64,000 bases of DNA, taken from assembly GCF_000633935.1 (NCBI RefSeq), contig NZ_KK214997.1, forward strand, positions 322,951-386,950, read 5' to 3'. This DNA comes from Ectothiorhodospira haloalkaliphila ATCC 51935 (GTDB lineage Bacteria; Pseudomonadota; Gammaproteobacteria; Ectothiorhodospirales; Ectothiorhodospiraceae). Numbering within the stretch: the stretch's first letter is position 1; every line of letters begins with the position of its first letter. The notes under the pieces were generated by a model. It was not told where the DNA came from. It saw only the letters and a program-made list of their open reading frames with translations, and searched no databases. This document shows, piece after piece, positions 54,980 through 63,245 of this stretch. Made by a program: the position numbers and the translations under genes.

Positions 54980-56599
54980 TCAAAGTCCTTGGGTTTTGCC
55001 CCACGGGGGCAATGGGGGTTGGCAGGGCCACCAGGCCAGGCGCAGCACCCGCCGCTTGAGCCCGCCGGGTAGATGTCCCTCTTCAGCTACGAACAGGTGA
55101 GGCACGCCTTGCCGCCGCAGGTGACGACGCAGCCCCTTCAGGTGCTTCAATGGACGTGACAAGGTGGAGGCAAAGGCCCGGCGGGGCACGGTATCCAGCG
55201 GTGTGTGCAGTCGCTGGGCGATGTCCTCTGCCTGGTGGTTATAGACCTCGAACCGATGGCCAGTCTGGACCAGCACCAAGGCCCCTGGCCATTGCCGGAT
55301 AAACCAGCGCCACTGCCCGCGCAAGCCCGAGACTGCCGGGGGCTGCCAGCGAGGCTTCAAGCGCAGGTCATCGTGCACAGTGAACAGCAGGTTCAGCCAA
55401 GGGTGGCGCTGAAATACCCGCTGGAACAGGCGCCAAGCAGCGGCGTGCCGGCCGTGCCCCAGATAGCTGGCCAAGGTGGCTCGAAGAGCCTCCCGGGGCG
55501 CCTTCGGCAAATCCAGGGTCACGCCGCTACCAGTGACCTGAACCAGCCCCCGGCCGGCCGGGTAAAGCCGCTCATCCAGATGCTGGATGACGCGGTTGCG
55601 CACCAGGCGATAGCCCGGGCGCACGATATAACCCAGAAAATCCACCCCTCGATATACCGAATCGATCCGCCCGGCATCGCGCAACTGCAGCCCCAGCGAC
55701 GCGTCGAGAAAGGCGCTGATATCGGTGCGCCATTGCGCCAACTGGCGATCGTGCTGATGAACCAGAACAAGATCATCCACATAGCGCACGTAACCCCGGC
55801 AGCGCAGCTGATGCTTGACGAACTGGTCCAGTTCATTCAGGTAAATGTTGGCGAAAAGCTGACTCGGCAGATTGCCGATAGCCAGTCCGAATCCATCCGG
55901 CACGAGGGAGAGCCGCTTGTGGCGGGGAACCCGCTCCTTGCGCGACGGAACCCCTTTGTAGATGGCCGCCTCGGCCGGCTCCTGAGCCAGAATACGCCCC
56001 GTAAGCCAGAGCAGGGCTTCCGCTTCCCGCCACGCCATTCGGTTATTCTCTGCTTGGCGCCGCAGCCGATGACGTATCATGCGGTAAAGATGGCGCCGGT
56101 TCACGGTGTTGAAGAAATTGGCGATATCCAATTGCAGGTAGCAGGCCGGACGTTTGCCATTGGCACTGGCTCGGCGCAGGTGGCCCTGCAGACGCTCCAC
56201 GGCGTGCAGCACACCATGACCCACACGGTTTGAATGACTGTCGTGAATGAACACTGGCTCAAACGCCGTTTCCAGACGAGGTACTAACCAGTGGTGCACC
56301 ACCCGATCGGCAAAGGGGGCGCAATGCACCTCCCGCGCCTTGGGGCGCAGGGTGACAAACCAGGTCGAGGGGTGGGGGCGCCATTGCCGGGTGGCCAATG
56401 CTTGCCGGGTATCGACCAGATGGTTCAATAGATGCTGATCATACCGTTGAGCATCACGGGTGCCACGCTTGCGCCGACGGCAGGCCTCATAGGCCTGCCA
56501 TAGCTCGCGCAGACTGAAGATACCCGCAGCTTCACTCTCCGCCGCGCACCAACCGGACCCTGTTGTTGTTGCTCTTGTTGTTCCAGTTGTCGTTGCCAT
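54980..56599 (-). CDS. DGR reverse transcriptase
   Basis: The RT core is clear: LQLDIANFFNTVNRRHLYRM (motif A), the DGR-specific motif GLAIGNLPSQLFANIYLN, and the catalytic YVRYVDDLVLVHQ, then VDFLGYIVRPG. The SQ in GNLPSQ distinguishes DGR RTs from group II intron and retron RTs. The frame is open from 56785 through the template repeat; conserved RT sequence starts near GIFSLRELWQAYEACR (about 56518). There is no ATG between the template and that point: ATGs in frame are at 56599 and 56641 (inside TR) and 56725. I give 56599 but the true start is uncertain. It copies TR RNA with adenine errors. Confidence 0.93.
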   Translation of the reverse strand: MATTTGTTRATTTGSGWCAAESEAAGIFSLRELWQAYEACRRRKRGTRDAQRYDQHLLNHLVDTRQALATRQWRPHPSTWFVTLRPKAREVHCAPFADRVVHHWLVPRLETAFEPVFIHDSHSNRVGHGVLHAVERLQGHLRRASANGKRPACYLQLDIANFFNTVNRRHLYRMIRHRLRRQAENNRMAWREAEALLWLTGRILAQEPAEAAIYKGVPSRKERVPRHKRLSLVPDGFGLAIGNLPSQLFANIYLNELDQFVKHQLRCRGYVRYVDDLVLVHQHDRQLAQWRTDISAFLDASLGLQLRDAGRIDSVYRGVDFLGYIVRPGYRLVRNRVIQHLDERLYPAGRGLVQVTGSGVTLDLPKAPREALRATLASYLGHGRHAAAWRLFQRVFQRHPWLNLLFTVHDDLRLKPRWQPPAVSGLRGQWRWFIRQWPGALVLVQTGHRFEVYNHQAEDIAQRLHTPLDTVPRRAFASTLSRPLKHLKGLRRHLRRQGVPHLFVAEEGHLPGGLKRRVLRLAWWPCQPPLPPWGKTQGL

Positions 56600-56654
56600 T
56601 GTTGAAGTTGACGTTCCACGCGTTATCCGAATTTCCGGCATAGGGCGAGGCCGA
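56532..56654 (-). repeat. Template repeat (TR) of the DGR
   Basis: On the minus strand, 41 codons from TCGGCCTCGCCC to GGAGAGTGA. It is rich in AAC/AAT codons (fourteen in the middle part) exactly where the VRs vary, and ends in a GC-rich invariant block. Just before it is AAC-TGA where both VRs have TTC-TGG, so homology may extend a few bases to 56660 but the TR is not itself a coding VR. It lies between avd and the RT core, overlapping the open RT frame. Confidence 0.93.
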
Positions 56655-56818
56655 TCAGTTGTGGACGGATTGGCCGATGCGCTTGTTGGCGGAACCTCGA
56701 AGGTCCCGTCCCACCGGGTGCCCATCCCGAAGGTAGGACGCCCTGTATCGCTTTCCCGCCTTTCGATGGTGAAAGACGGGGACACCGGCGCACAGTGAAC
56801 TCGGCACGCACACCCTCC

Positions 56819-57187
56819 TCAACGGGAAGGTGCTTCCGGCCGGGCCGCCAGACGCCGACGCCACCCACCACTTTGCTTGCCCAGACCCACCGCCAGTTCC
56901 ACCAGTTGCTGAAACTGACCGAAGCCAGCGAAGGCCCGAACCTCCTTGCCTAATTGCAACAGCAGCTTGAACTCATCCACCGCCATCACCAGATGCTCCA
57001 CATGGCGCAACCGGCCGGACTGGTCACGCCAAGCACGATTCACCAGCCGGCACACCTGCATGGCCTGGCGGCGCAGCTCAGTTCCCAGGGTGTACTTGTG
57101 ATAACGGGGGAAGCGGCGTACCGCCTCCTCCGTCAACACCAGCAGGCGTTGGGCATCGCGCCAGATGGGTGCCTTGTTCGCATGCAT
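56819..57187 (-). CDS. avd: DGR accessory variability protein Avd
   Basis: A 122-residue basic four-helix-bundle protein: WRDAQRLLVLTEEAVRRFPRYHKYTLGTELRRQAMQVCRLVNRAW, then HLVMAVDEFKLLLQLGKEVRAF. This is the Avd/S23-like pattern. Avd forms a pentameric barrel that binds the RT and template RNA and is required for mutagenic retrohoming. The ATG at 57187 is used; a TTG at 57199 is also in frame. It lies 27 bases after target gene 2. Confidence 0.92.
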   Translation of the reverse strand: MHANKAPIWRDAQRLLVLTEEAVRRFPRYHKYTLGTELRRQAMQVCRLVNRAWRDQSGRLRHVEHLVMAVDEFKLLLQLGKEVRAFAGFGQFQQLVELAVGLGKQSGGWRRRLAARPEAPSR

Positions 57188-57214
57188 GTCCGTTATCAAG
57201 AAGCAAGCACAAAA

Positions 57215-57343
57215 TCACTGTCCGCCGCGCACCAACCGGACCCTGTTGAGGGTGCTCTTGTAGCCCCAGGTGCCGTTGCCATAGTGGAAGCGGACGCGCC
57301 ACGCGCGATCCGAATCGACGGCATAGGGCGAGGCCGACCAGAA
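57215..57343 (-). repeat. Variable repeat VR2 of the DGR
   Basis: It has the same length as the template, with no indel. In the 41 aligned codons I count about 18 changes at template adenines (AAC to CGC three times, CAC, ACC, GGC, TAC, CTC; AAT to GAT, TAT) and one non-adenine change (GGA to GTC, middle base). The last base pair difference GAG to CAG is shared with VR1. Confidence 0.93.
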
Positions 57344-60300
57344 ATCGGACGAGCGCGTATTCGGGAAATACGCTTCGTCGATGGCTGGATCGGTCCGCCC
57401 CTGGTGAGCAATGGAGCGCAGTTCATCCCGCGTCGGCAACCGCCAATCCGTGGCACCGCAGAGTCCCTGGGCGTTGACCGCCTGAGCGAAACTATGTGTG
57501 TCACAGGCACTGCCCACGCAACTACCCCCGTCCTCCACGCCCGGATTGCCCTTATTCGGGCCATCAGGCTGATACCACGTGTAGGTGTTGATGCGGTCGC
57601 GTAAGCCGCCATCGCTCGTCTTCACCTCCCAAATCAGCCCGGTGACATTATCACGAGTGCAGGCCCAGTCGTTCGGGCCATTGCCGAGCTCGGCTGAGGC
57701 CGGGAGTTCCGCGCCATCGTTGGAGATCTTGGTGTAATCGAACCCCGCATCCCCGGCACCCACTTTCTCAAGCGTACCCGCACGGGCCGCCGCGTCTCTG
57801 CCGAACTCCCCGTCTTGTCCCGGATAACCCGCCACCGGGCAGTCGAGGAAGTTGGTGTCGCCGTCGGCACACCAGTCGATGCCGGTATCGTTGAGGGCTT
57901 GCGTCGCAGGCAACTCCACACCATCTCCCGTTGGCGTGGCCGTGATTTCATTCGACATGATACGTCTGTCGCCGAATTGCCCCTCAAGCCGGAAATAGTA
58001 GTCCTGTGAATTCGTTAACCCCAAGACAACGTGCGGCGGCATACCGACGTCTTGTTCGACGTGACGACCGCCTTCGACATGACAGTTATCGAAATGACTT
58101 ACAGACATTTCGGATCGACACAAGTTGTACTGATCTGCGGGAAGTGCTGGCCAATCCAGCGTGACACTGCCATCACCCGCCTGAGCCTGCAGAGCGAGGT
58201 CCTGACTCTGCTCTACGGCCACCGAGAACGCCCCTCCACCCTGCAAACCGGTCGTGGTTTCCCAAAGGAGTTCACCAGAGAATTCCCCCGCAGGATAGCG
58301 GTGCCAGATCCGGAAGGTGGAGTCGCCAAGGCTGTTGCAGATCCCGGCATTTACGCACTGGTGCAGGGTCATCTCATCCAGGCTTTGATTGTCTCCCCAA
58401 GTCACCGAGACCGTGACCGTCTCGACGCCAACACCATCGCCTATCGTAAATTCCAGCCCACACAACCCGTAGTCAGTGCAGACCTCGCCGTGAATCGTCG
58501 CAAACTCCAGAGGCGACGCTGGATCGTCCGGAGGCGACGGTTCATCAGTCATGCACCGTTGCAGCGAAACCTCGATTTCCTCGTACTGCTGCACGAAGGC
58601 ATTGAGTTCGCTGTGCCCAAAGAAGCGGACCGTGTAGTCTGTCTCCGCATTCGCGGCATCGTCGTCAATGCATATCCACACCTTGGCCGGATCGCCTTCG
58701 GGATCGGACAACAGCCGCAAATCGTCTGGGCTTGGAAATGTGTCCCATCGTTCGCTCCCTCTCTCAAACGGGAAGAGAGGGGCGCGGTCGGTCACGGTCG
58801 CCGCGATGCCCACCGCGCCGGGGTAGTCATCTCGCGTAGCTGCCTTTTGCTCCAAGTCGATGTCCGCCAGCCCAAGGATCAGCGTTTCCTCGAGAATTTG
58901 AACAACGCGAAAGTCGTCAGAATCCCGGGACGGATATCCTGCAAGGGTCTGATCAAAGGGACTAAAGTCGGCCCGTAGTTTAAGGTCGAGCCCGCCGCTA
59001 AGATCCATTTTAGTGAACCGATACTCTGCGTCAAAGCCGCTAGAAGTAAAGTTTCTCTCATCGAACGCCTGATCGTATTGAAACTGCCCTTCCAACCCCA
59101 AGGCCGCGAGCATGTAAGGCTCAACCTTCATTTGGCCAGTCACCACTTCGTAAAAAGTGATCTGAAGGTCTGGAACCACTCGCACGTCCAAGTCCGCCTG
59201 AGCTTCGGCTTCCCCGTGGAGCGTATAGTGATAGACCGGAGTTGCCTCTCGCACTAGTTCCCAACGATCGTCTCGCCCTCTTTTATACGTCAAGCCCGCT
59301 TCAAGATCGTATCCCACCGTGATGTTCTGGTTGATATCCAGTTCCGCATTAGCCGTCGCTTTCAGCTTCGCTGTAAGAGTAAACTCTCCAGCCATGACCA
59401 CCGGAACAGGTCCGGCCGCGAAGACCTTCACGAAGCGTTTCGTCAACAGGCGCTGCTCGGTTTCAACGTTGTCTGCTCTTGCAGCTTGGATTCGAGCATT
59501 GAGGTCGAAGGTCACCGGCCCCGCCGCGATCACCTCGGCAGACTCGAGGGAGGCCCCAGTGATCTTCTTGTCCACCCGCAGCGTGGGATCGAAGTTCAGT
59601 CGCATATCCCCATTGAAGGTAATGCCGTCGCCCCTCACTTCGTCGATTCTGACGTCCTCATCTTCAGGGAGACTCCAGCCAACATAGATCGGGACCTCGA
59701 CTGTTACGCGATCATTGCAGCGCCAAAAGATGCAATCCTGCTGTCTTGCAGTCGCACGAAACTCCAAAGTGTAAGGCCGACCCTGGCCGTCGAAATGTTC
59801 CGGTCGGGGCGTCCAGTTCAAGCGCATGATCCGCTCCCGGGCGCCGATTCCACCAGAAACCAGCCTTACACTCACGTTCGCGTCAGGAGTTCCTCGGGGT
59901 TCCCTGATTCTGCGCAATTCCAGCTCGCTAACTTCATACTCCATGTCGGCGTCATTGACGAGATCCGCAATAACATCGAATTCGACTGTAGAGCCGGGCT
60001 CGACGAGAATACGCTCTGGCGCCCTGAGACGGATCCTATCATTAACCCATTGCTCAAGATCACCGGCGTCAGTCGATCGTGGAGTCAACAGGCCGCCCCC
60101 ATCACCTAGTATCTCCGGCTCCGTCGAGATTGGCGAGGATTCCGTTTCCTGAACCAGCCTTAGCTCCGTCTCCGGCCAGTGAAACTCGCGCCGTTCACCA
60201 ACGTCCTCAGAGAGTGATTGCAGACGCAGGATCTGCGTGTTCGTGATCGATGGCAGGCTTGCCAGGCGCGTTTCCGAGCTTAGGTGTAAATCGTCGAACA

Positions 60301-61429
60301 AATCATTCAACGAAGCTGATACGGTTTCGACGCGCCCTGTCCTATCGTCCACCGCGACCACCCGCCGAAAAAAGCCGCCGTTGGTATCGCTAATAAGGAT
60401 GGAGTCAACGGCTATACCTGATGAATCGAACAGGAGAACATGGTCCTCTTCGACCGCCTTCACGGTGGATGCAGAGATCACTTCGAAGTCCTGCTCGGGA
60501 TTCAGTGTTGTCGGGATCGACCCGGTGGCAAAACTGAGTTCATTGCTCCAGATCATCCCATCATCGGGGTGAGGCACAGAGATTTTTGCATAGTAACGAC
60601 GATTGGGTGCTAAGTCCTGTAGTCGAGCAAACAACTGATCCGCCACCTCTGCGGCAGCCGTCGTGGAATCGGGAACGAAGCCCGGCTCATCCGAAATGTG
60701 CACCGTGTAGCGCACCGACTCCGGACCCCTTTGATCGGAAGGAAGCCAACTCAGAGAGGCCGTATCGGTACCTACAGAGCTCGCTGAAACCAACTCCGGA
60801 GCTATGGTCAGGCCGACACCACTGTCTGGCATGGCGGCGAAATCCGCGCTGATGTTGCACCTCTCGGTGATCACTCCAGTCGTGTAGGTCCCGCCGTCCC
60901 AGGATCCATCGCAGCCGGTCACCGATGCAATTGCGAAACCACTATCAGGGATAACCTCAAAGGTAGCGGTCTCACCTTGCGCGACCGACCGACTGCTCGG
61001 ACTGATCTGCCCACCCTCACCTGCGAAGGTACTGACTTCGAGGAGTACCGGTTGGAATGTGACCGACCACGTCAGCGCGTCAACACCGAAGCTATGCCTT
61101 CGATCGTGCCGAATGCTGAATGTGTCGGCGCTTTTAACACTTGTATCGGCAGGCACATCGCCAAAGCTGACTGTGTCATCCAAGACGGTAAGGCCTGGCG
61201 CGTCGACACTGACCGTGGCGACTACATCCATGGCACCAGATCCGGAATTGGTGACCTCGGCTTTATAGGTGTACTCGAATTCGAACCGACTGATACGCTG
61301 AGAAGAGACGAGTTCGTAGTTCTCAACCGAAAGCTCGGGCGTTGCCTGAGCAGGCGCACCTTGCGTCATCACGACGAGTGCCAGCGATATAATGAGGGTT
61401 TTTCGCAGGGGTACAATAAGGTGCACCAT
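57215..61429 (-). CDS. DGR target protein 2: 1,404-residue secreted multidomain protein with variable C-terminus
   Basis: A very large exported protein. Residues 1-30 are a signal peptide (KTLIISLALVVMTQGAPAQA). Then beta-rich domains: an MSP/DUF11-like segment (EYTYKAEVTNSGSGAMDVVATV), a Gly/Ser-rich GEGGQISPSSRSVAQGETATFEVIPDSGFAI (bacterial Ig-like 'InlB B-repeat' type), fibronectin-III-like stretches (TDTASLSWLPSD; YTVHISDEPGF), a long middle region (600-900) of unknown fold, another FNIII-like segment (GSVTLDWPALPADQYNL), and a final DUF1566 domain (DWRLPTRDELRSI, SSDFWSASP) with VR2 ending RVRLVRGGQ. It is probably a cell-surface or secreted receptor/adhesin whose tip is diversified. 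GC content is visibly lower than that of the neighbouring module. Confidence 0.92.
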   Translation of the reverse strand: MVHLIVPLRKTLIISLALVVMTQGAPAQATPELSVENYELVSSQRISRFEFEYTYKAEVTNSGSGAMDVVATVSVDAPGLTVLDDTVSFGDVPADTSVKSADTFSIRHDRRHSFGVDALTWSVTFQPVLLEVSTFAGEGGQISPSSRSVAQGETATFEVIPDSGFAIASVTGCDGSWDGGTYTTGVITERCNISADFAAMPDSGVGLTIAPELVSASSVGTDTASLSWLPSDQRGPESVRYTVHISDEPGFVPDSTTAAAEVADQLFARLQDLAPNRRYYAKISVPHPDDGMIWSNELSFATGSIPTTLNPEQDFEVISASTVKAVEEDHVLLFDSSGIAVDSILISDTNGGFFRRVVAVDDRTGRVETVSASLNDLFDDLHLSSETRLASLPSITNTQILRLQSLSEDVGERREFHWPETELRLVQETESSPISTEPEILGDGGGLLTPRSTDAGDLEQWVNDRIRLRAPERILVEPGSTVEFDVIADLVNDADMEYEVSELELRRIREPRGTPDANVSVRLVSGGIGARERIMRLNWTPRPEHFDGQGRPYTLEFRATARQQDCIFWRCNDRVTVEVPIYVGWSLPEDEDVRIDEVRGDGITFNGDMRLNFDPTLRVDKKITGASLESAEVIAAGPVTFDLNARIQAARADNVETEQRLLTKRFVKVFAAGPVPVVMAGEFTLTAKLKATANAELDINQNITVGYDLEAGLTYKRGRDDRWELVREATPVYHYTLHGEAEAQADLDVRVVPDLQITFYEVVTGQMKVEPYMLAALGLEGQFQYDQAFDERNFTSSGFDAEYRFTKMDLSGGLDLKLRADFSPFDQTLAGYPSRDSDDFRVVQILEETLILGLADIDLEQKAATRDDYPGAVGIAATVTDRAPLFPFERGSERWDTFPSPDDLRLLSDPEGDPAKVWICIDDDAANAETDYTVRFFGHSELNAFVQQYEEIEVSLQRCMTDEPSPPDDPASPLEFATIHGEVCTDYGLCGLEFTIGDGVGVETVTVSVTWGDNQSLDEMTLHQCVNAGICNSLGDSTFRIWHRYPAGEFSGELLWETTTGLQGGGAFSVAVEQSQDLALQAQAGDGSVTLDWPALPADQYNLCRSEMSVSHFDNCHVEGGRHVEQDVGMPPHVVLGLTNSQDYYFRLEGQFGDRRIMSNEITATPTGDGVELPATQALNDTGIDWCADGDTNFLDCPVAGYPGQDGEFGRDAAARAGTLEKVGAGDAGFDYTKISNDGAELPASAELGNGPNDWACTRDNVTGLIWEVKTSDGGLRDRINTYTWYQPDGPNKGNPGVEDGGSCVGSACDTHSFAQAVNAQGLCGATDWRLPTRDELRSIAHQGRTDPAIDEAYFPNTRSSDFWSASPYAVDSDRAWRVRFHYGNGTWGYKSTLNRVRLVRGGQ

Positions 61430-61491
61430 CGGCTAGATCTCCCAGTTCTTGATTCCGGCGTCGGGGTAGTTCCCTTGAGCTTCAGCTAGGA

Positions 61492-62046
61492 TCAAGCCGC
61501 TTGCCCTGTTCGGCGCAGAGAAGCAGCAAAGGCAGCGATGGCGCCAACAAGCACCAATACAAGGCTTCCAGGCTCAGGAATGGCTGTGGTCCTAGGTTCG
61601 GTTGAACCCTCAAAAAGCACTTCGAAAGTGGTGGAGTCGTAGATCTCAAAGGGTTGCGGCCCAGGCGTACCGCTACCCAGCCAAGCGAACTGGACCTTAA
61701 AGCCAGTCACCGTCTCGTCCACCGCGATACCGCCGGCCCTGGCGAATGCGTCGTACGCTGGATCGACCAAAGGGGCGCTGGCGAGAATGACCTCATCCCA
61801 TTCGGCTGCAGGCGGATCAGCGGTCACGATGTACAATGAGTTCTCGTCATATAGCGCGGCCTCGAAGAAGATCGTAAACCACTCCACCGTCGCCTCGTCT
61901 TCGAGTGACCGGTCGTTGGTGATAGTGTATTCGTAGCGGTACTCGCTACCACCAAGTGACTGGAGTTCGTACTGGATTGGTATCGCATGTGCGGCCTGTG
62001 AGGCGAAAACCAGCGCCAGCATTACGAAAGAGCGAGCCACGAGCAT
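61492..62046 (-). CDS. PEP-CTERM sorting-domain surface protein
   Basis: A 184-residue exported protein with signal peptide (MLALVFASQAAHA) and a C-terminal PEP-CTERM anchor: IPEPGSLVLVLVGAIAAFAASLRRTG. Such anchors are processed by exosortase; no exosortase gene is in this window. The gene is 62 bases upstream of target gene 2 and in the same direction, so it is likely the first gene of the DGR operon. Its N-terminal beta-rich part (YELQSLGGSEYRYEYTITNDRSL) is similar in style to the start of target 2 (NYELVSSQRISRFEFEYTYKAEV). Confidence 0.9.
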   Translation of the reverse strand: MLVARSFVMLALVFASQAAHAIPIQYELQSLGGSEYRYEYTITNDRSLEDEATVEWFTIFFEAALYDENSLYIVTADPPAAEWDEVILASAPLVDPAYDAFARAGGIAVDETVTGFKVQFAWLGSGTPGPQPFEIYDSTTFEVLFEGSTEPRTTAIPEPGSLVLVLVGAIAAFAASLRRTGQAA

Positions 62047-62585
62047 TACAAAATCCCCCGGTTAGAGCATAAATTAGCACGATCTGCGCGTCTCTTTCGG
62101 TCGCTCATGTGCATGCCCTGCGATCGTCAAAGGCCGCGTTATTTTACTTTACCTCTGTATAGGCAATTACCTTGCCATTTGGCTTATTACGATAGAAGTT
62201 AAACGAAAACAGAAAGTTAATCATGTGGTCCTTTGATCCAAATACGGAGGATGTAAAAAACTTTGACACTCCGTTATCTCGGAAATACCTTACACGAGCG
62301 ACGTTACATAAATTAGAGTTATAAAAATTCACTTGCAACAATGGAGAACCACACCGTGGTGAAGCTGCACAGAAGGAAATGCGAGCGGGCGGATCATGTC
62401 TTCAATGCCGGCAATCCGCTTGGTGCAACTTGGCCGTACTGATGCGACATAGGGTGTCGGGCGGCAGCTTCACAGCGTACTGCAGCCCCTCGCCTTTTGC
62501 TGTCGAATGCCCGGTTTGGGTCGCACACCGCCATCCCTATGGGATCATGCTTGTGTTTCCTCCACCTCATACGAGGAAACCGACC
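62047..62585. other. AT-rich intergenic stretch between the DGR operon and a recombinase
   Basis: About 540 bases, clearly more AT-rich than the rest from 62080 to 62350. No reliable gene; a 65-codon minus-strand frame (62144-62341) has no family resemblance. It should hold the promoter of the DGR operon (minus strand) and of the recombinase (plus strand), but I could not place either. Confidence 0.6.
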
Positions 62586-63221
62586 ATGAACGATTCCGAA
62601 AAGACGGTCCCCGACCACCCTGCCCCGTGGAACAAGGGAAAGCTCATTGGCCAGAAGCCGCCTCTCAAACTGAGAGAGATCTGGGCGCTACGCACTCGCC
62701 TTGAACTGGCGGGGAAAATCCGGGAACTCGCCCTGTTCAACCTGGCGATCGACAGCAAGCTCAGGGGCTGCGACCTGGTCCAATTGCGGGTGAACGATGT
62801 GGCCCGTGGTGGAGATATTCTGACCCGGGCCAGCGTGGTCCAGCAAAAAACCCGTGAACCCGTCCGCTTCGAACTCACCGAACCAACCCGAGTCGCGGTC
62901 GCGGCCTGGATCGCCAAAGCCGGCCTGACGAGTGGTAGCTACCTCTTTCCGAGCCGGCGGCAGGACTCGCCCCACCTCTCAACACGACAGTACGCGCGGA
63001 TCGTCAAGGGATGGGTGGGACTGATCGGTGGTAATCCCCAGGAGTATGGCACCCACTCACTACGCCGCACCAAGGCCACGTTGATCTACCGGCGAACCAA
63101 GAACCTGCGCGCGGTGCAACTCCTCCTTGGTCATCGCAAGCTGGAAAGTACCGTCCGCTACCTTGGCATCGAGGTCGATGTGAGGTGGACCCCAAAATTC
63201 GGACCAGGGGTTAAGCTCTGA
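62586..63221 (+). CDS. Tyrosine recombinase/phage integrase-like protein, 3' end replaced by the IS insertion
   Basis: A 211-residue small tyrosine recombinase: HPAPWNKGKLIGQKPPLKLREIWALRTRLELAGKIRELALFNLAIDSKLRGCDLVQLRVNDV, GTHSLRRTKATLIYRRTKNLRAVQLLLGHRKLESTVRYLGIEVD. The catalytic Arg (KLRGCDL), HxxR (HSLRRTK), His (LLGHRK) and Tyr (RYLG) are in place. After IEVD the frame runs into the IS3 inverted repeat and ends in RWTPKFGPGVKL, which is IS sequence. So only the short C-terminal tail after the Tyr is lost; the protein may still be active. The start is at 62586, not the upstream open frame at 62379. Confidence 0.85.
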   Translation: MNDSEKTVPDHPAPWNKGKLIGQKPPLKLREIWALRTRLELAGKIRELALFNLAIDSKLRGCDLVQLRVNDVARGGDILTRASVVQQKTREPVRFELTEPTRVAVAAWIAKAGLTSGSYLFPSRRQDSPHLSTRQYARIVKGWVGLIGGNPQEYGTHSLRRTKATLIYRRTKNLRAVQLLLGHRKLESTVRYLGIEVDVRWTPKFGPGVKL

Positions 63222-63245
63222 TCATTCCGACAGGAGAATCTGATC

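Noticed and set aside
54980..56599. Group II intron or retron reverse transcriptase
   Set aside because: No maturase/endonuclease domains or msr-msd structure; the GNLPSQ motif, Avd neighbour and TR/VR pairs show a DGR RT.
62144..62341. 65-codon minus-strand reading frame in the AT-rich gap near the DGR
   Set aside because: No ribosome-binding site, no family resemblance, and AT-rich intergenic composition; kept as part of the intergenic description.
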